Origin: Protopterus annectens
Lineage: Eukaryota; Chordata; Ceratodontiformes; Protopteridae
Assembly: GCF_019279795.1 (NCBI RefSeq)
Contig: NC_056744.1
Location: 1,504,518,130-1,504,582,129, forward strand
Reading direction: 5' to 3'
DNA length: 64,000 nucleotides
Part shown: in pieces, positions 1 to 11,840 of the stretch
Position numbering within the stretch: position 1 is the stretch's first letter
How the letters are laid out: each line of letters opens with the position of its first letter
Notes under the pieces: model-generated
Databases searched by the model: none
Seen by the model: only the letters and a program-made list of their open reading frames with translations
Told to the model about the DNA's origin: nothing
Translations under genes and position numbers: made by a program

Positions 1-722
1 TTTAGTCAGTGAATAACTTCCCAATACCAAAATATCTAAAATATCAAGAATTTAAGTTATTTTAGAAAGGCTGGAGAAGGTAGTGGTTGGTGGATTGAGA
101 CCCCTTGTGAAAAATTAAACAAATGACTCAGAGAGCCTGTTTAAACTGATGGCTTAAAATGGAATTATGAATATTGAGGTAATGTGATGTCATCAGTCCA
201 CAGAGAAATATAAGCATGACATTTGGACTGAAGTAGTAGGTAGTTATTTAAAGTGCTTCCAAAACAAATCTGTTTGTGGTGTTTTAAATCTATGTATGAC
301 AGAGAATTATTTTGGCAAGTTTTTCTTTACAAAGACATGAGACTGCCATAGGATCACATTTCACTCCAATGCAATACTAATTTGATGGTGCAATATGAGA
401 AAGAGTATCTGTATTACACTGATTTTTTGCCACAAATGTAGCATTTTTTTAACGTTTTATTGATGACTTGCGGTTTGTACTCCATATCAGTGATCTGTAC
501 ATAGAACATCATTTCCCTGCATAACAAAAGGAGTGTTTAAAGTTTCAGATATGAAGTTAAAAAAATACTTCCATGATGTCACCTTAGTAGGAGAAGTGGG
601 CAGAATAACATGTTTGAAATTCCACAGAAGAAAATGTTATTGACATTTCTGTATAAATATAGTTAAATATAGTTTCCAGCCTACATACTTAATTAAGTCA
701 TTACCCTAACTTTTAAGACATA

Positions 723-723
<1 letters not shown>
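1..723. other. Unannotated intergenic DNA
   Basis: AT-rich sequence without a convincing open frame, tRNA-like fold or recognised repeat. I see nothing to annotate here. Confidence 0.5.

Positions 724-794
<71 letters not shown>
724..794. repeat. (CA)n microsatellite
   Basis: An uninterrupted CA dinucleotide run of about 71 bp. It is one of at least six long CA/GT tracts in the window. Confidence 0.97.
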
Positions 795-798
<4 letters not shown>

Positions 799-872
799 AA
801 GTGTCACAAATATGCTAAGTAACACTGCTGAGGGCCCATATAAAAGCTACATAGAAAAGTACCTTCTGTATT

Positions 873-915
873 CATTTTATAAATGGGAAGAAAATGGAAT
901 GATAGGATAGCCAGA
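873..915 (+). repeat. 43-bp direct repeat, left copy
   Basis: This 43-bp stretch, beginning cattttataaatgggaag and ending ggatagccaga, recurs at 6973-7015 with one visible mismatch (aat versus agt). The copies lie exactly 6,100 bp apart, outside both ends of the Penelope-like insertion and its 14-bp target duplication. The sequence between each copy and the element does not match. Confidence 0.85.
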
Positions 916-1197
916 AAGGGAGAAGAACAAGTACAAGCAAAGGAATATACAGAAGGACAATGGAAGGGAAAAGTGCTCTGAGGTGGGAGAAGGAAGTTTT
1001 TTAGTAGGAGAGGTGCCATTTTTTTCTTAAAGAAGAACGGTAGAGGAGGAGTGAAGGATGGAAACAATATACAGCTGTGGTAGCAGTAGCAGACATGCAA
1101 ACATATAGCACACATAACACGTACAAAGACTGGAATGGGAGGAGGTGATACGAAAGTGGGTCCACTGTGAAGAAACACAGACAAAGAGTAGACAGCT

Positions 1198-1211
1198 GAT
1201 AATGAAAAGTC
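1198..1211. repeat. Target-site duplication of PLE1 (3' side)
   Basis: The 14-mer gataatgaaaagtc is found here and again at 6580-6593, immediately outside the two ends of the Penelope-like element. Length and placement fit the short target duplications made by PLE retrotransposition. Confidence 0.8.
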
Positions 1212-1284
1212 AACGAACCACGTACATACATGGTGTGTTATTGTACTTAGTCAACTAATGACAACAAAAAATGTTCTACTGTTA

Positions 1285-3668
1285 CTATCTCATAAGGGAT
1301 TTTAGTTTAAGTATACAAGCAATCGATGTAGAATTATTCAAGCCAGGCCAATTGTGTGCATTCAATTTAAGTTGCCATTCCAGTTCAAGTTTTTCTAATT
1401 TTAGTTGCCACGCACCACCCCGAATGTCAAGTTTTAAAACATCAAAGACTACAAATTTAAACTTGTGAGAAATTTCTATATTAATGTGTTTTGCTAAGGC
1501 ATTTACATCATTGTGGTCACGTATAGCTCTGATGTGTTCTCCAGTTCGTTCTTTGAGTTTCCTTTCCATTTTACCAATGTAGAACATGGTACAGTTACAA
1601 CATAAGGCACAATATATGACCTTTTCACTATCGCAACAGGTCTTTTCTTTCAAATGAATCTTAATACCATTAATCAAAACCTCATTGGTTTCAAAAACAT
1701 AAGAGCAATACTTACACCTGCCACATCTATAAGTTCTACCATAACCTCTATTTGATTTTTGTTCTAGACAATTTTTCAAATTCATACCTTTTTTATATAC
1801 TGTTTGTGGCATTTCATCACAATAACCATGTAATGATCTATCTGCTTGCATAAGCAGCCAATTTTTCTTTATAATGTTGTTTATTGCCTCACTATCCGAA
1901 TTGTAGGTTGTAATAAACCTTTTAGTAAAACCTTTTGCATCTGCTGCACTCACTGTTTTTGCATTATTGTTAGTAGATGTAAACACATTGTTTCTATCAT
2001 CTGTGGCCACTATATTTTCCGCCATTGTTTCTTCAGATAGTATAGGGGTGGCCTTTTTAATTAAAGGAACATAGTACAAATTATCACGTTTTGTTACAAC
2101 TTCGTGCATAATACTACTTATCAATTGATCTGGATAGCCTCTATTTCTGAACATTTCACTTAGGTTCAAACATTCTTTTATAAAATCTTCTCTATCGCTG
2201 ACCATTCTAGAGGCCCTGACAAACTGACCTTTCAACACTGCTCTTTTTTGGCAAAAAGGATGACAACTATTAAAATGCAACAAACTGTTACTGTAGCTTG
2301 CTTTTTGATATATTTTAGATATAAATTCTTTTTTTTGTAATATCCTTTTCCAATAACACATCCAAGTAAGCTATAGTAGTAGAATTCATAACTGCTGTAA
2401 ATTTTAAAAAAGGTTGTTGTTGAATTTATATATTCTAAAAACTCTTCCAATATTTCAACATTTCCACACCACAAAATAAATATGTCATCTAAAAAATGTA
2501 AATAGGTCTTAAAATACTTAAAATGTTGTGATGTGAAAATATACTTCTTCTCCCACATATGCATTACTATATTAGCATACAGGCCACCACATGGAGACCC
2601 CATTGCTACGCCTTCAATTTGTAAATAAATGTTTTTATTAAAAATTATAAAATTGTTTCTTAAACAAATATCTAACAGTTGATAAAATAAATTAATTCTT
2701 CCTTGGCTTAAGCCCTTGTCGTACAAGAATAAATTAAACCACTCCATTCTGATCTCGTGTGGAATAACGGAATACAAGTCCTTGACATCAATAGTTACCA
2801 AAATATCATTTTCACTAAAATCAATAGACCCTATAGTAGACAAAAAGTCCCATGAGTCTTTTAACATGTATTTTTCAGTTAATATGTAAGTTTTTAAATT
2901 GATGTCTATAAATTTTGCTATTGGATAAGTTATGGACCCCTGTGCATCAACAATCGGCCTGAAAGGGGGTTTTTGTAAATCCTTATGAATTTTAGGAAGT
3001 CCAAACATAGTAGGTGTCATAGGATAGGATACATTCATGTAATTAAACTCGTCAATATCTATATTACCTTCAATAAATAAATCATAAATGATTCCTCTAA
3101 TACGTTTATATGCACCATTTAATTCATTAATAGAACTCAGTGCATATGTATTACTGTTTAAGATATTATCTAATGCCTTGTAGTAATCATGAATGTTGAA
3201 TATAGTCATACCACCTCCCTTATCAGGCTGTATAAATCTAATGTTTCCTGTGTCCATAATTATATTCAAGGTACTCAATTCATTTTGTGTCAAATTATAT
3301 GTTTTGTGCTTAAAGTTGAATATGTTCAAATTACGAAAATCCAACTCACATAATTTTTCAAATAGTTCCAATGTAGGATGCAAAGGTGGGTTGAAGGAAC
3401 TTGAAACACACAGAGGTTTGGTCACCTGTTCAGTATTGTGAAACATTAAACCTAAATGTAACTTTCTAACAAATATTTTCAAATCAATAATGGAGTGTAC
3501 TACATTCATCTTTTTACTAGGAACAAAGGTTTCACCAAGTGAAAGTAAATCACAAATGCAATCACTGAAAGTCAAATCGGAATAATTGTAAACAGTAAAG
3601 TCTACTGTGATATTCATATATTTAATGGGCCTCTTGGTAGTACTTTCATTTTCTAACGACCCCTCCAT
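1285..3668 (-). pseudogene. PLE1 reverse transcriptase with GIY-YIG endonuclease, frameshifted
   Basis: The protein would copy element RNA by target-primed reverse transcription and nick the target with its C-terminal nuclease. The first frame (3668-2232) opens at an ATG inside the end of ORF1 and contains RT blocks: PKIHK and RPIVDAQG, the metal-binding DVKDLYSVIP block, GVAMGSPCGG, and the catalytic YLHFLDDIFILW with the Asp pair encoded at 2489-2484. The second frame (2361-1285) holds a Cys cluster (CGRCKYC) and the GIY-YIG core (VIYCALCCNCTMFYIGK followed by KLKERTGEH). The conserved LDVLL block near 2370-2350 lies in a third frame, so at least two indels occurred; one lies at or beside the A8 run near 2340. 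Identity as a PLE polyprotein is certain. Loss of continuity is seen directly, but I cannot exclude assembly error in the A run. Confidence 0.9.
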
Positions 3669-4723
3669 TGGCCCCTGTACTGTTTGTTTCTCCCTCTGGT
3701 AGAAGTTCCTCGATATTGGGCTTGATTTTGCGGCCCCCAGTTCCTCGTCTGAACATGCGATTGAAATGACTGTTGACGCTGTATTAACCTTTCGGACCTC
3801 CGTAAAGGTGGAAATTGGTCTAACTCTAAAAAAGTGTTATCTTCCAAGTCAATTTCTTCTCCTATAATAGACAAGTTGCTGTTATTAATAGTTCCACTGT
3901 CATAAACTGACATTTTGGATCCCCATTGTTGTGAAATAGGGGGTGGGGGATAAGCCATACCCTGCCCATATGAATTAAGGTCACGATCTAACTTTTTTAA
4001 CTTTCTGTCCTTAATTAATTTCATTTTCTCATCAATTGATTTGAAAATACGCTGGTAATCATAGTCATTACCAGAAAAGGCAGAGTCATTTTGCACTAAC
4101 ATGTTCAATTCTTCTGCCTTTTTTGACAGTGTCACAATAGACTTTTTGTTGTCACCAATAACCAAATTCATATAATCAAACCCAAACTTGTCAAATAGTT
4201 TGATTAAATCCATATGTAAAGGTGAGTTAGCTATAAGTCCCGTAGGAAATCTCCACACACGTAAGCCCTTAGGAACAATTTTCCTTTTTAAACATTCTTG
4301 GAAGTAGTTGTTATCCATCTGTAATTTCTTAATTTTTAAAAGAATGTAATCCAACTCAGATAGTTTATCATTAAATGTTTTTGACGTACCTGTAACATTG
4401 TTTGTTGTTGGTGTAAAACCATAATTGTTACTTAACCAAGAAGATATCTCATTGTTCCTTAATGTGTTAGGCTCTCTTGAAGTCGACGGTTGTTCACCTT
4501 CTATAGCATCCAATTGACTCCCAGAAGAAAAACACCTTCTATCCGGTTCACCTGAACCAGTTCCATTAATGTCCCCAAATGGATTTGCATGGAGGGAAAT
4601 GTTAGAGTCCTGTGATAAACCGCGTTGTTCCAAGCGGTCAATTCTACCTCTTAGTCTTTCAATTAGTTGCGTTAAATTACCAATAATACTGTCCTGTGCT
4701 GATGCAGTCTCCGTTTCAGCCAT
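3653..4723 (-). CDS. PLE1 ORF1, gag-like protein of 356 residues
   Basis: An intact ORF lies directly upstream of the RT frame. I chose the ATG at 4723, the first ATG in the open frame, 20 nt inside the end of the pseudo-LTR arm. The frame stays open upstream to 4867 but only a TTG could start it. From the N-terminus there is an acidic lead (MAETETASAQ), then a heptad-like segment (LTQLIERLRGRIDRLEQR) suggesting a short coiled coil, a long Asn/Ser/Lys-rich middle, and a C-terminal Arg/Gly-rich tail (RGTSTRGRNKQYRGQWRGR) typical of nonspecific RNA binders. Its terminator overlaps the RT start in ATGGAGGGGTCGTTAG, which suggests termination-reinitiation or frameshift coupling. No enzymatic motif is visible. 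A gag-like nucleic-acid-packaging role is inference from position and composition. Confidence 0.7.
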   Translation of the reverse strand: MAETETASAQDSIIGNLTQLIERLRGRIDRLEQRGLSQDSNISLHANPFGDINGTGSGEPDRRCFSSGSQLDAIEGEQPSTSREPNTLRNNEISSWLSNNYGFTPTTNNVTGTSKTFNDKLSELDYILLKIKKLQMDNNYFQECLKRKIVPKGLRVWRFPTGLIANSPLHMDLIKLFDKFGFDYMNLVIGDNKKSIVTLSKKAEELNMLVQNDSAFSGNDYDYQRIFKSIDEKMKLIKDRKLKKLDRDLNSYGQGMAYPPPPISQQWGSKMSVYDSGTINNSNLSIIGEEIDLEDNTFLELDQFPPLRRSERLIQRQQSFQSHVQTRNWGPQNQAQYRGTSTRGRNKQYRGQWRGR

Positions 4724-4742
4724 GTCCGCGCTCCAAAGAAAA

Positions 4743-5030
4743 CCAAGATAATAAGAGCAGCAAACAAACAATCCAAAAATCAACGAACCACGGACTGGAC
4801 CAAGAAGTTTAATTGCAAAATTTAAAAACCACAATTCGAATAAGCGCTTTTGTTTGGCGCCTGCCAAACTTTTTCAAACAGTGATACATCACTTCCTGTA
4901 GTTTAAATAGTATTTTCCCATGATGTAAGCAATGACGGTTAGTTGCCAAAAGTCTAATTTAAAAATACAACAGTAAAGTAAATCATAAACGCAAAAAACA
5001 ATAACAAAATACATCAGCACATATTTTTAT
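4743..5030. repeat. PLE1 pseudo-LTR, inner arm of inverted repeat
   Basis: About 285 bp is the reverse complement of 6297-6580 at roughly 95% identity by eye. The outermost matching segment here starts at 4743 (caagataataagagcagc). The inner arm lies next to ORF1, so the element begins with two head-to-head arms separated by about 1.27 kb. A transcript through both could form a long hairpin. Confidence 0.88.
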
Positions 5031-5447
5031 AATTATCACTTCCAATGTTCAATAAATGTATGTACAATCACACCAAAACATTTCATGAACTCCAAGGACT
5101 CAAAACCTATCCATCGTAAATATGCAAAGAAAATAAAATAAACTAAACCAAGTATTTGATAACCATTTGTGCAACATTTATACCAGTAGCTTTTAATTCA
5201 CCATTCGCATCACTCGATCAATCCAAGTGCCTGTATGCCTCAAAATAATGTTTTATACAATAGTTGTTCAGATAATCTCAACTGCATAAAAAAAATTCAA
5301 AAAACTTTTAACCCACCAATTCATGAAATTCATATCCATAATACTAAAATTTACCGTGAGTGTTAACCTATCAACTTAATTCCTTTAATTTCATCAAAAA
5401 GTCAAATGAACAACATATTTTAATCGCATAAAAACCTACACTAGGCT

Positions 5448-5449
<2 letters not shown>

Positions 5450-5493
<44 letters not shown>
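5450..5493. repeat. (TA)n microsatellite in PLE1 spacer
   Basis: About 44 bp of alternating TA lies between the two inverted arms. The surrounding 5031-6296 is very AT-rich and has no credible coding frame. Confidence 0.95.
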
Positions 5494-5500
<7 letters not shown>

Positions 5501-6296
5501 TAATGTTCCATAACATCTATTTTAAAAAACACTGTTTAAACAGCTGCGGCTGTCACCTGTTAGTTCATTTGTTGACTAAAACCAAAATACGCTCACAGTG
5601 TATGACCAAAGTAATAAAAGATGAAGAATAATATATTGCGTAAAGTGAGCATGTATAGTAATACATAGTGAGGTTTAAAATGTAAAAAGTTTTTTAAATG
5701 AAATCTAACTTGTATGAATATAGTGGTTAACGTGTTCACCTTTCTTCGTATATTGTTCTTCAATAAGAAGAAGGAACTGACAATTAAATTACCCTTATTG
5801 ATAGTACACGTTTCCTTTCGACAACATAAATAATATTAAAAATGGTTAAATCCAAGTATTCAACAATATTACTTTCATTTTTATCATTATTTTAAACACA
5901 TAAACAATCATGTTCACACATGTTTATGTCAATGTATGTATATTACCAGTAATTTATGTATACTACAAGAAATATTTATATAAAATACCCACATTTACTA
6001 TAATGAATAAATATAAGTAATAATAATAAACTATAATATAATAAATTAAGATTTAATGTTTAAAATAAGCTTTAATAACAATATAAGGTAATTTATAATT
6101 AATGTATTTGTGTTTAAATAAATTGATGTATTTGTGTTTAAATAAATATCCATTTGACAATAGTTTATATTTATGAATAATCCAATGTTGTTAATGGAAT
6201 GATGTTTAAAAATGTGTTTTTTATAATAATTCATGTTTATGTTAAATGAATTTACATAAAATCAACATAAACCATACATGAAATTCATAAAAAGTA

Positions 6297-6579
6297 TGAA
6301 TATGTGCTGATGTATTTTGTTATTGTTTTTTACGTTTATGATTTACTTTACTGTTGTATTTTTAAATTAGACTTCTGGCAACTAACCGTCATTGCTTACA
6401 TCACGGGAAAATACTATTTAAACTACAGGAAGTGATGTATCACTGTTTGAAAAAGTTTGGCAGGCGCCAAATGAAAGCGCTTATTCGAATTGTGGTTTTT
6501 AAATTTTGCAATTAAACTTCTTGGCCCAGTCCGTGGTTCGTTGATTTTTGGATTGTTTGTTTGCTGCTCTTATTATCTT
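6297..6579. repeat. PLE1 pseudo-LTR, outer arm of inverted repeat
   Basis: Reverse-complement partner of 4743-5030. It ends directly against the 14-bp target duplication at 6580-6593, so this is the 5' terminus of the minus-strand element. Confidence 0.88.
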
Positions 6580-6593
6580 GATAATGAAAAGTC
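6580..6593. repeat. Target-site duplication of PLE1 (5' side)
   Basis: Second copy of gataatgaaaagtc, matching 1198-1211 exactly. Confidence 0.8.
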
Positions 6594-7339
6594 CTGTGCA
6601 GCAAACAGGGGAGACTGAGTGAAACACAAGGAAGAGGGAACATCATGATAGGGGATAGAATGAGGAGAGGACTGCCAGCCAAGCCATTCCAGTAGAGAAC
6701 ATGCCCTGTGGCTGACATCATGAGTGGGCTTCTCCACAGGTGATCTGATGATTGACACACTGCCGGTCAAAAGTGAATGTGCTAAAGGGTGCCATTCCAG
6801 ATACTGAACCATAAATCTGACTCAGTCCCGACCATCCTTCATACCTTCTGCCAGATAACCCCAGAGGATCCCTCTGTGCCACTCCTTAATGGGGAACTTA
6901 TGACACCCACCAGAGGAGCAACAATAGACACTACAAGTGAACCCTACACGTCCGTTACCATATGATGACCATCATTTTATAAATGGGAAGAAAATGGAGT
7001 GATAGGATAGCCAGATTTATAAGATACACCCTAGTTATTGGTAGGGCTTGCTTGGGGACTACTGGGGACCCAGTAATTGGGGTAGTAGCCAGTGCAGGGC
7101 ATTGTTGCTACTGCTAGACCATATTGTGCACTACAACAGATGCTGCAGGAAAGAAATGAGAATATGTTTATAGGTGAATAGTATTACAGGTAATTACTAT
7201 GCTATTGATCTGTGAGTATCTTAAGAAGCCCAGCCCTGTATTCCCTTAATAATTATAAGCCCTTATAGTTTACCCGGATTCTCCAAAGATGGACGAGACT
7301 ACTGTATGATGGGGTAATTACAAGCTTTTCCTACCCATG
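6594..7339. other. Unannotated DNA flanking PLE1
   Basis: No coding frame or known repeat is recognised apart from the right copy of the 43-bp direct repeat at 6973-7015. Confidence 0.5.
6973..7015 (+). repeat. 43-bp direct repeat, right copy
   Basis: Matches 873-915 with one mismatch. It lies 380 bp beyond the 5' target duplication of PLE1. Confidence 0.85.
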
Positions 7340-8700
7340 AAGGCCTTTGGTGCTCAGCAGGAGTGAATTTGTCATTACCCATCCATTCATCCAAGTTACA
7401 TTTGAACAGAGTATGTGAAGTACTCAGTTTTATGTGGAGATTACTACATTTCCATAGACGTGCTAATCACTGTGAAACATACCTTCCCTATATCATGTTC
7501 TGTTAATCTTACAAACCAGATTTAGGTCCCTTGAGTTAGTGTTTCTGAAACCATTAGACTTTTGAATGTCTTTAGGTCTGATAGTGCAGGGTCTGCTGAG
7601 GCTCTATACATGAGGCAGAAGTTGCATTTCAATAACCTCTTACCTCTATGATACTGAGACAAGAGAGAGAGAGACGGAAACAAGGCTTTGAGGTGATCTG
7701 TGTAGTTTTTATGATTTTAGGCCCTTGAATTTTTTTTTTTTAGTGAGGAAGAGTTGTGGTCAATCCTATGTACAAGTGTTTGGAGAGGTATACACCAAAA
7801 GGGCATTATACTCAATGATCATCCTAATGAGTGCTGAGTGCAGGGGAACTATTATCTCCTTGGATTTGAACACTATATGCTTAGAGATAAGCTGTGCAAT
7901 TAAAAAGATCTTCATTATAATAGTGGATATGTGATGATCAAAAGACAGTTCATTGTCAACATAGGTACCCAGATCTTTAACTATGGGATGAGTTTTCAGG
8001 AGGATGTTATCAATGTGATAGTTACAAAGGGAGTTAGGCTTGCCACAGGCTGCAATTATATATTTCTTGGCATTTAGTTTCAGTCTGTGGTTTAGACACC
8101 AATTATTTTTTGGGACAGGCCCTCTTGTAGGAGCCTGGTGTCCTCAAGAGAGTTTATGATGGCATGAAGTTTGCATTCATCTACAAACTTGGTCATCCAC
8201 AATCCTTCATTAGCTTTGACCTCTGAGAAGTAAATGCGGAAGTGAAGTGCACTATGGATTGAAACCTGGAGTACACTAATATTGACAGGTAATTTGGAGG
8301 AGGTAGAACCACTCACTTGTACTTCCTTAATTCTGTTTGGGAGCCAGTTTGTTAAACAATGAATCAGTCAGGGGTTAATATTTAGCTGGGACAATTTATC
8401 TACAAAGTCTGATTGTGTCTGTTGAACATCTTTGCAAGGCCTAGATGGCAGTGTGCACTTATTTGGCCTCATCCATTGCTTCAGTGACCTTTTCAAAAAA
8501 ATCAACCAGGTTAAGTAGGAAGGACCTGCCCCTGACAAATCCAGACTGGGTTGAGTCACAAGTTGGTAGGTCACCTATATCCCTATTTATTAGCTCAGTA
8601 GTGATCAGTTCTGTAAGCCTAATGGATTAAGCTGCCCAGACTTATGGGTCTATAATTTACCCAGGTCCATTGTAGCCCCACAGTTCAAATAACGGTTAAG
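7340..8700 (-). mobile_element. CR1-type LINE 3' remnant (family A relative)
   Basis: Read on the minus strand, this degenerate stretch matches the RT thumb and C-terminal region of the family A LINE copies at 42.0-43.3 kb and 38.3-38.9 kb. The clearest block is at 8316-8092, with RIYFSEVKANEGLWMTKF, a mutated catalytic box (VDEC for the usual DDC) and a LLQEGLSQ segment equivalent to DILQKGLTE in copy 3. The 3' side (about 7370-7620) aligns with the family A terminal region. Many stops and indels mark it as old. End points are approximate. Confidence 0.7.
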
Positions 8701-11271
8701 GTCTTCACTTCCCATGCACAAGGAACAAGATTTGATCTTGACCTCTGGCCAATGCCTGTATGGAGTTTCCATATTCACCCTGTGTCTCTTTAATGTTCCC
8801 CAAAACATGCTTATCATTTCCACCTTCTTGGGTTAGCAATGTATTTCCCAACCAATGAGATGACCCTGTAAAAAGTTCCTCTGTACTAGAAACTGGTATA
8901 AGACACATTGGTGCCAAATGAAAGAAGGATGGAAACTGCCTAGTTGGTACACAGACACATTGCCTATTATGTCCTGTGTGTTGTATTGTACACCAGCTGA
9001 CAAATGAGGGATTAAAAACATTTTCAGTTGATATACTGGATGTCAAGTATAATAGAGGTGGGTCTTGATGGTGATGTAGATGCAGTTAAGGGTCCACAGG
9101 ACTTCAGACAAATAGGCTATATTGTAGAACACTTACATGGTAGTGGTTCTCTCCTTTATTGGCCATAGGAACCACATATGCTCCACCACATGCATCAACA
9201 TCTTATTTAAATTCTTAGCATGTCCTCAGCTGAACAAAAGGTCCCACAGTATCAAGAATTGTTAACGCTGCACAATTCATGTTCATGTTCATTTGCACAG
9301 GCATTCCTCCCATCTCTCTTCATCCCATGTGAGGACAGCACTAGTCAAACATGCCCCATGTGATATATCTTTCCACTAATTAACTATGTCCCAGTCATAG
9401 AGACAGTGGTACGCAAGTTTGGATGGATCATTTTCTGGTGCAGATGGTGGCAATATGTAACATCAGATAATGATTTCCATGGTAGCTGTTAATGCATTCT
9501 GGATTGCAAAAGTAGATGCTACTTATAGTATCTTTGCATGAATGATAAACCTGTTCACCAAGAAATGCTGGTTTAGAGAAAGGCTGATTGCAGTGCCTCA
9601 CCATGCTATTTTGATACAATTGCACAGTCATGTTTGTTTTTGTCATATCTGTAAGCAGTAGATGTAATTAGCATGTTTGTTTACATGTCATTATGTGGTC
9701 ATTTGCTTGCACAGTAGTTCAGTCTCACTACATGAGTCTGAAACAGCCCATCTTTGTGTACTACCGACTACTGCATTATTTATCTTAACACAGTGTACTA
9801 ATTATTTCTGAATACTTCCTAGTGTGTTTTCTGAAATTTTGGTACTTGTACTCTAGAAGTTTACACAAGGAACTGAAGTGGAAAATATTTTTGGTTAAAT
9901 TGAAAATGAAGGATTTCTCTCCTAATAACTGTGACTGTGGGTGTAATATAAAGGCTTGCTCTTCCTCATGCTGTAATATCCTACATGAAGGCAGAAGCCT
10001 GGGTACCAGACAGTTTGCTAAAAAAAGTTGCACCACTACAGTCAGTTGTGATACAATAATTTTCAGAAAGTAACTGAAGTACTGATGGTAGGGCTGAACT
10101 ATTAAATTTCTTTCTCATGGTCTTCCTAAAGTGAATCACTGGTGCCTTGGGTCTGCTGACCCAAGATGATTGCTTCTAGATATGGCAATATTATCCACTT
10201 CACCATGATTTCAAAGTTTTACTTTTAAATTTGGGCAAAGTGACAAATGAACAGTTCTAGGATACTGTATTGTTCCTTCTGGGTGAGTAATCAAGGAGCC
10301 TGAATCCTCACCACTGTCACTGGAGAGGGACTTTCACGTGGAAGAAAAAATGGATACACCCAATATTTCCAGAAGCAGCTCTCTGCATCAGGCACAATTT
10401 CCCTTAAGCACACACAGGGAACACACTCAATCTCTATCTCTCCAGATCCCCAATAAGAATCCCCACTGGCACAGCTATAGGGTTGAGTCCTCATCTGAAT
10501 GTCCAAGCCAAGTCCTCCTGCACCCTCTCTGTAAAACCAGTCCTTTGTGTCCCTGCTTCTAGCAGCTGACACACACACTCTTTGAGATTTGATTTTCAGA
10601 CACATATACACACACACACCTGGGAAAGGCTGGCACAGATTTACTAGCTATGCCCCATTGTGCCAAGAATATAAGGTAGTTATACTGCCAATAGACACTC
10701 CAAAGACAGCTACTCTAAGGGTCTTACAATGGTGCACAATTATACTGAGTGAAATTAATATTATAATAGTGTTTATCCAATGCAGTAAGGCTTTCAGGAG
10801 TGGCCACAGTGTGTCACCAAATAGTTAGAGTGCTCTCAGTGGTTAAACTATTCTCTAAAGGACCAGCCACAATGAAATGATTAAATATATTTAATATAAA
10901 TAGCAAAAGAACATGAAAATACTGAATATTTATTTACAATAAATACCAGAGTTTCAATCACAGGAAATATTAAAATACCACAGATGAATAGATTCATACA
11001 GATACAGAAAAACAGTACTAAACTAATCTCACTATTTTTCCTGACTGATCTAAAGAATTACTATTGCTTGGCCACTTACTAGAGAAGGCAAGATGAAGCA
11101 GGTGAGGGGTCCTTCTTTGTCGGGTTCCAAAAACAGAGTGCAATGAGACTTCAGTCTCACCTAGTATTAAAACATAATGTTTGTCCTAGATTACAGAATG
11201 AAGTCACATACATCTGCTCATCTGAATTCTGGTTCCCATGCTACCCCCATTGCTAGAAACTGACAGGATTT

Positions 11272-11273
<2 letters not shown>
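8701..11273. other. Unannotated intergenic or intronic DNA
   Basis: No ORF here resembles a known protein. Short A/T and CA runs occur, for example near 10605. It may be intronic sequence of the sulfotransferase gene downstream, but no upstream exon could be recognised. Confidence 0.4.

Positions 11274-11345
<72 letters not shown>
11274..11345. repeat. (CA)n microsatellite
   Basis: About 72 bp of uninterrupted CA dinucleotides. Confidence 0.97.
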
Positions 11346-11348
<3 letters not shown>

Positions 11349-11840
11349 CTTGCTAAGATCTGTTGCAACTTCTGGATGTCATAAAACTATAAAACACTTC
11401 CACTCATCCAGAGTAGTAATTAGTTCACACCAAAGACAATGCAGAAAGCTTCCTAGTGCAGACTTTTTGTCTCTGGCTGCATTGAGAACTGTAAGATACA
11501 ATCTTTATGGCCTAAGCCAGGTAATTTAGTTTTAAACTGTTTTTCAAAGTTAGCTGCAGCTGGAATATGTTTAACCCCTTCTCTTCCAGCATCATTTGCT
11601 ATAATATATATATATATATTTCAACATTTACAATAATACATGTATATTTCTTCCTCTGTCCAACAGGACATACTCTTGATACATTTTAATACAAGCAACT
11701 TTCCAAATACAGTTTCAACACTAGCATCTGTACAAATCAGTTTAATATACAAATGACATATAATTCTTTACAAAATTCCAGCTAGCTGTGCTGGCATATG
11801 CTACACATATTTATTGTATCCTATGTACTCCACAGTATGT

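Larger units (their letters stand above)
1212..6579 (-). mobile_element. Penelope-like retroelement PLE1, near full length
   Basis: A 5.37-kb retroelement on the minus strand. In sense order it has an outer pseudo-LTR arm (6579-6297), an AT-rich spacer with a TA microsatellite, an inner inverted copy of the arm (5030-4743), ORF1 (4723-3653), an RT ORF overlapping ORF1 by 16 nt, and a C-terminal GIY-YIG endonuclease ending at 1285. It is bounded by the 14-bp duplication gataatgaaaagtc. RT plus GIY-YIG in one polyprotein with terminal inverted pseudo-LTRs is diagnostic of Penelope-like elements of the Penelope/Neptune/Poseidon type. The short 3' end also carries the motif cgtggttcgttga found in the arms. 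ORF1 is intact but the RT ORF has frameshifts, so this copy is recent yet probably dead. Confidence 0.9.

Noticed and set aside
4724-4867. Upstream extension of PLE1 ORF1 as a membrane-anchored N-terminus
   Set aside because: The open frame starts only at TTG and lies in the pseudo-LTR arm; the first ATG is at 4723. Kept as a finding, not as coding sequence.
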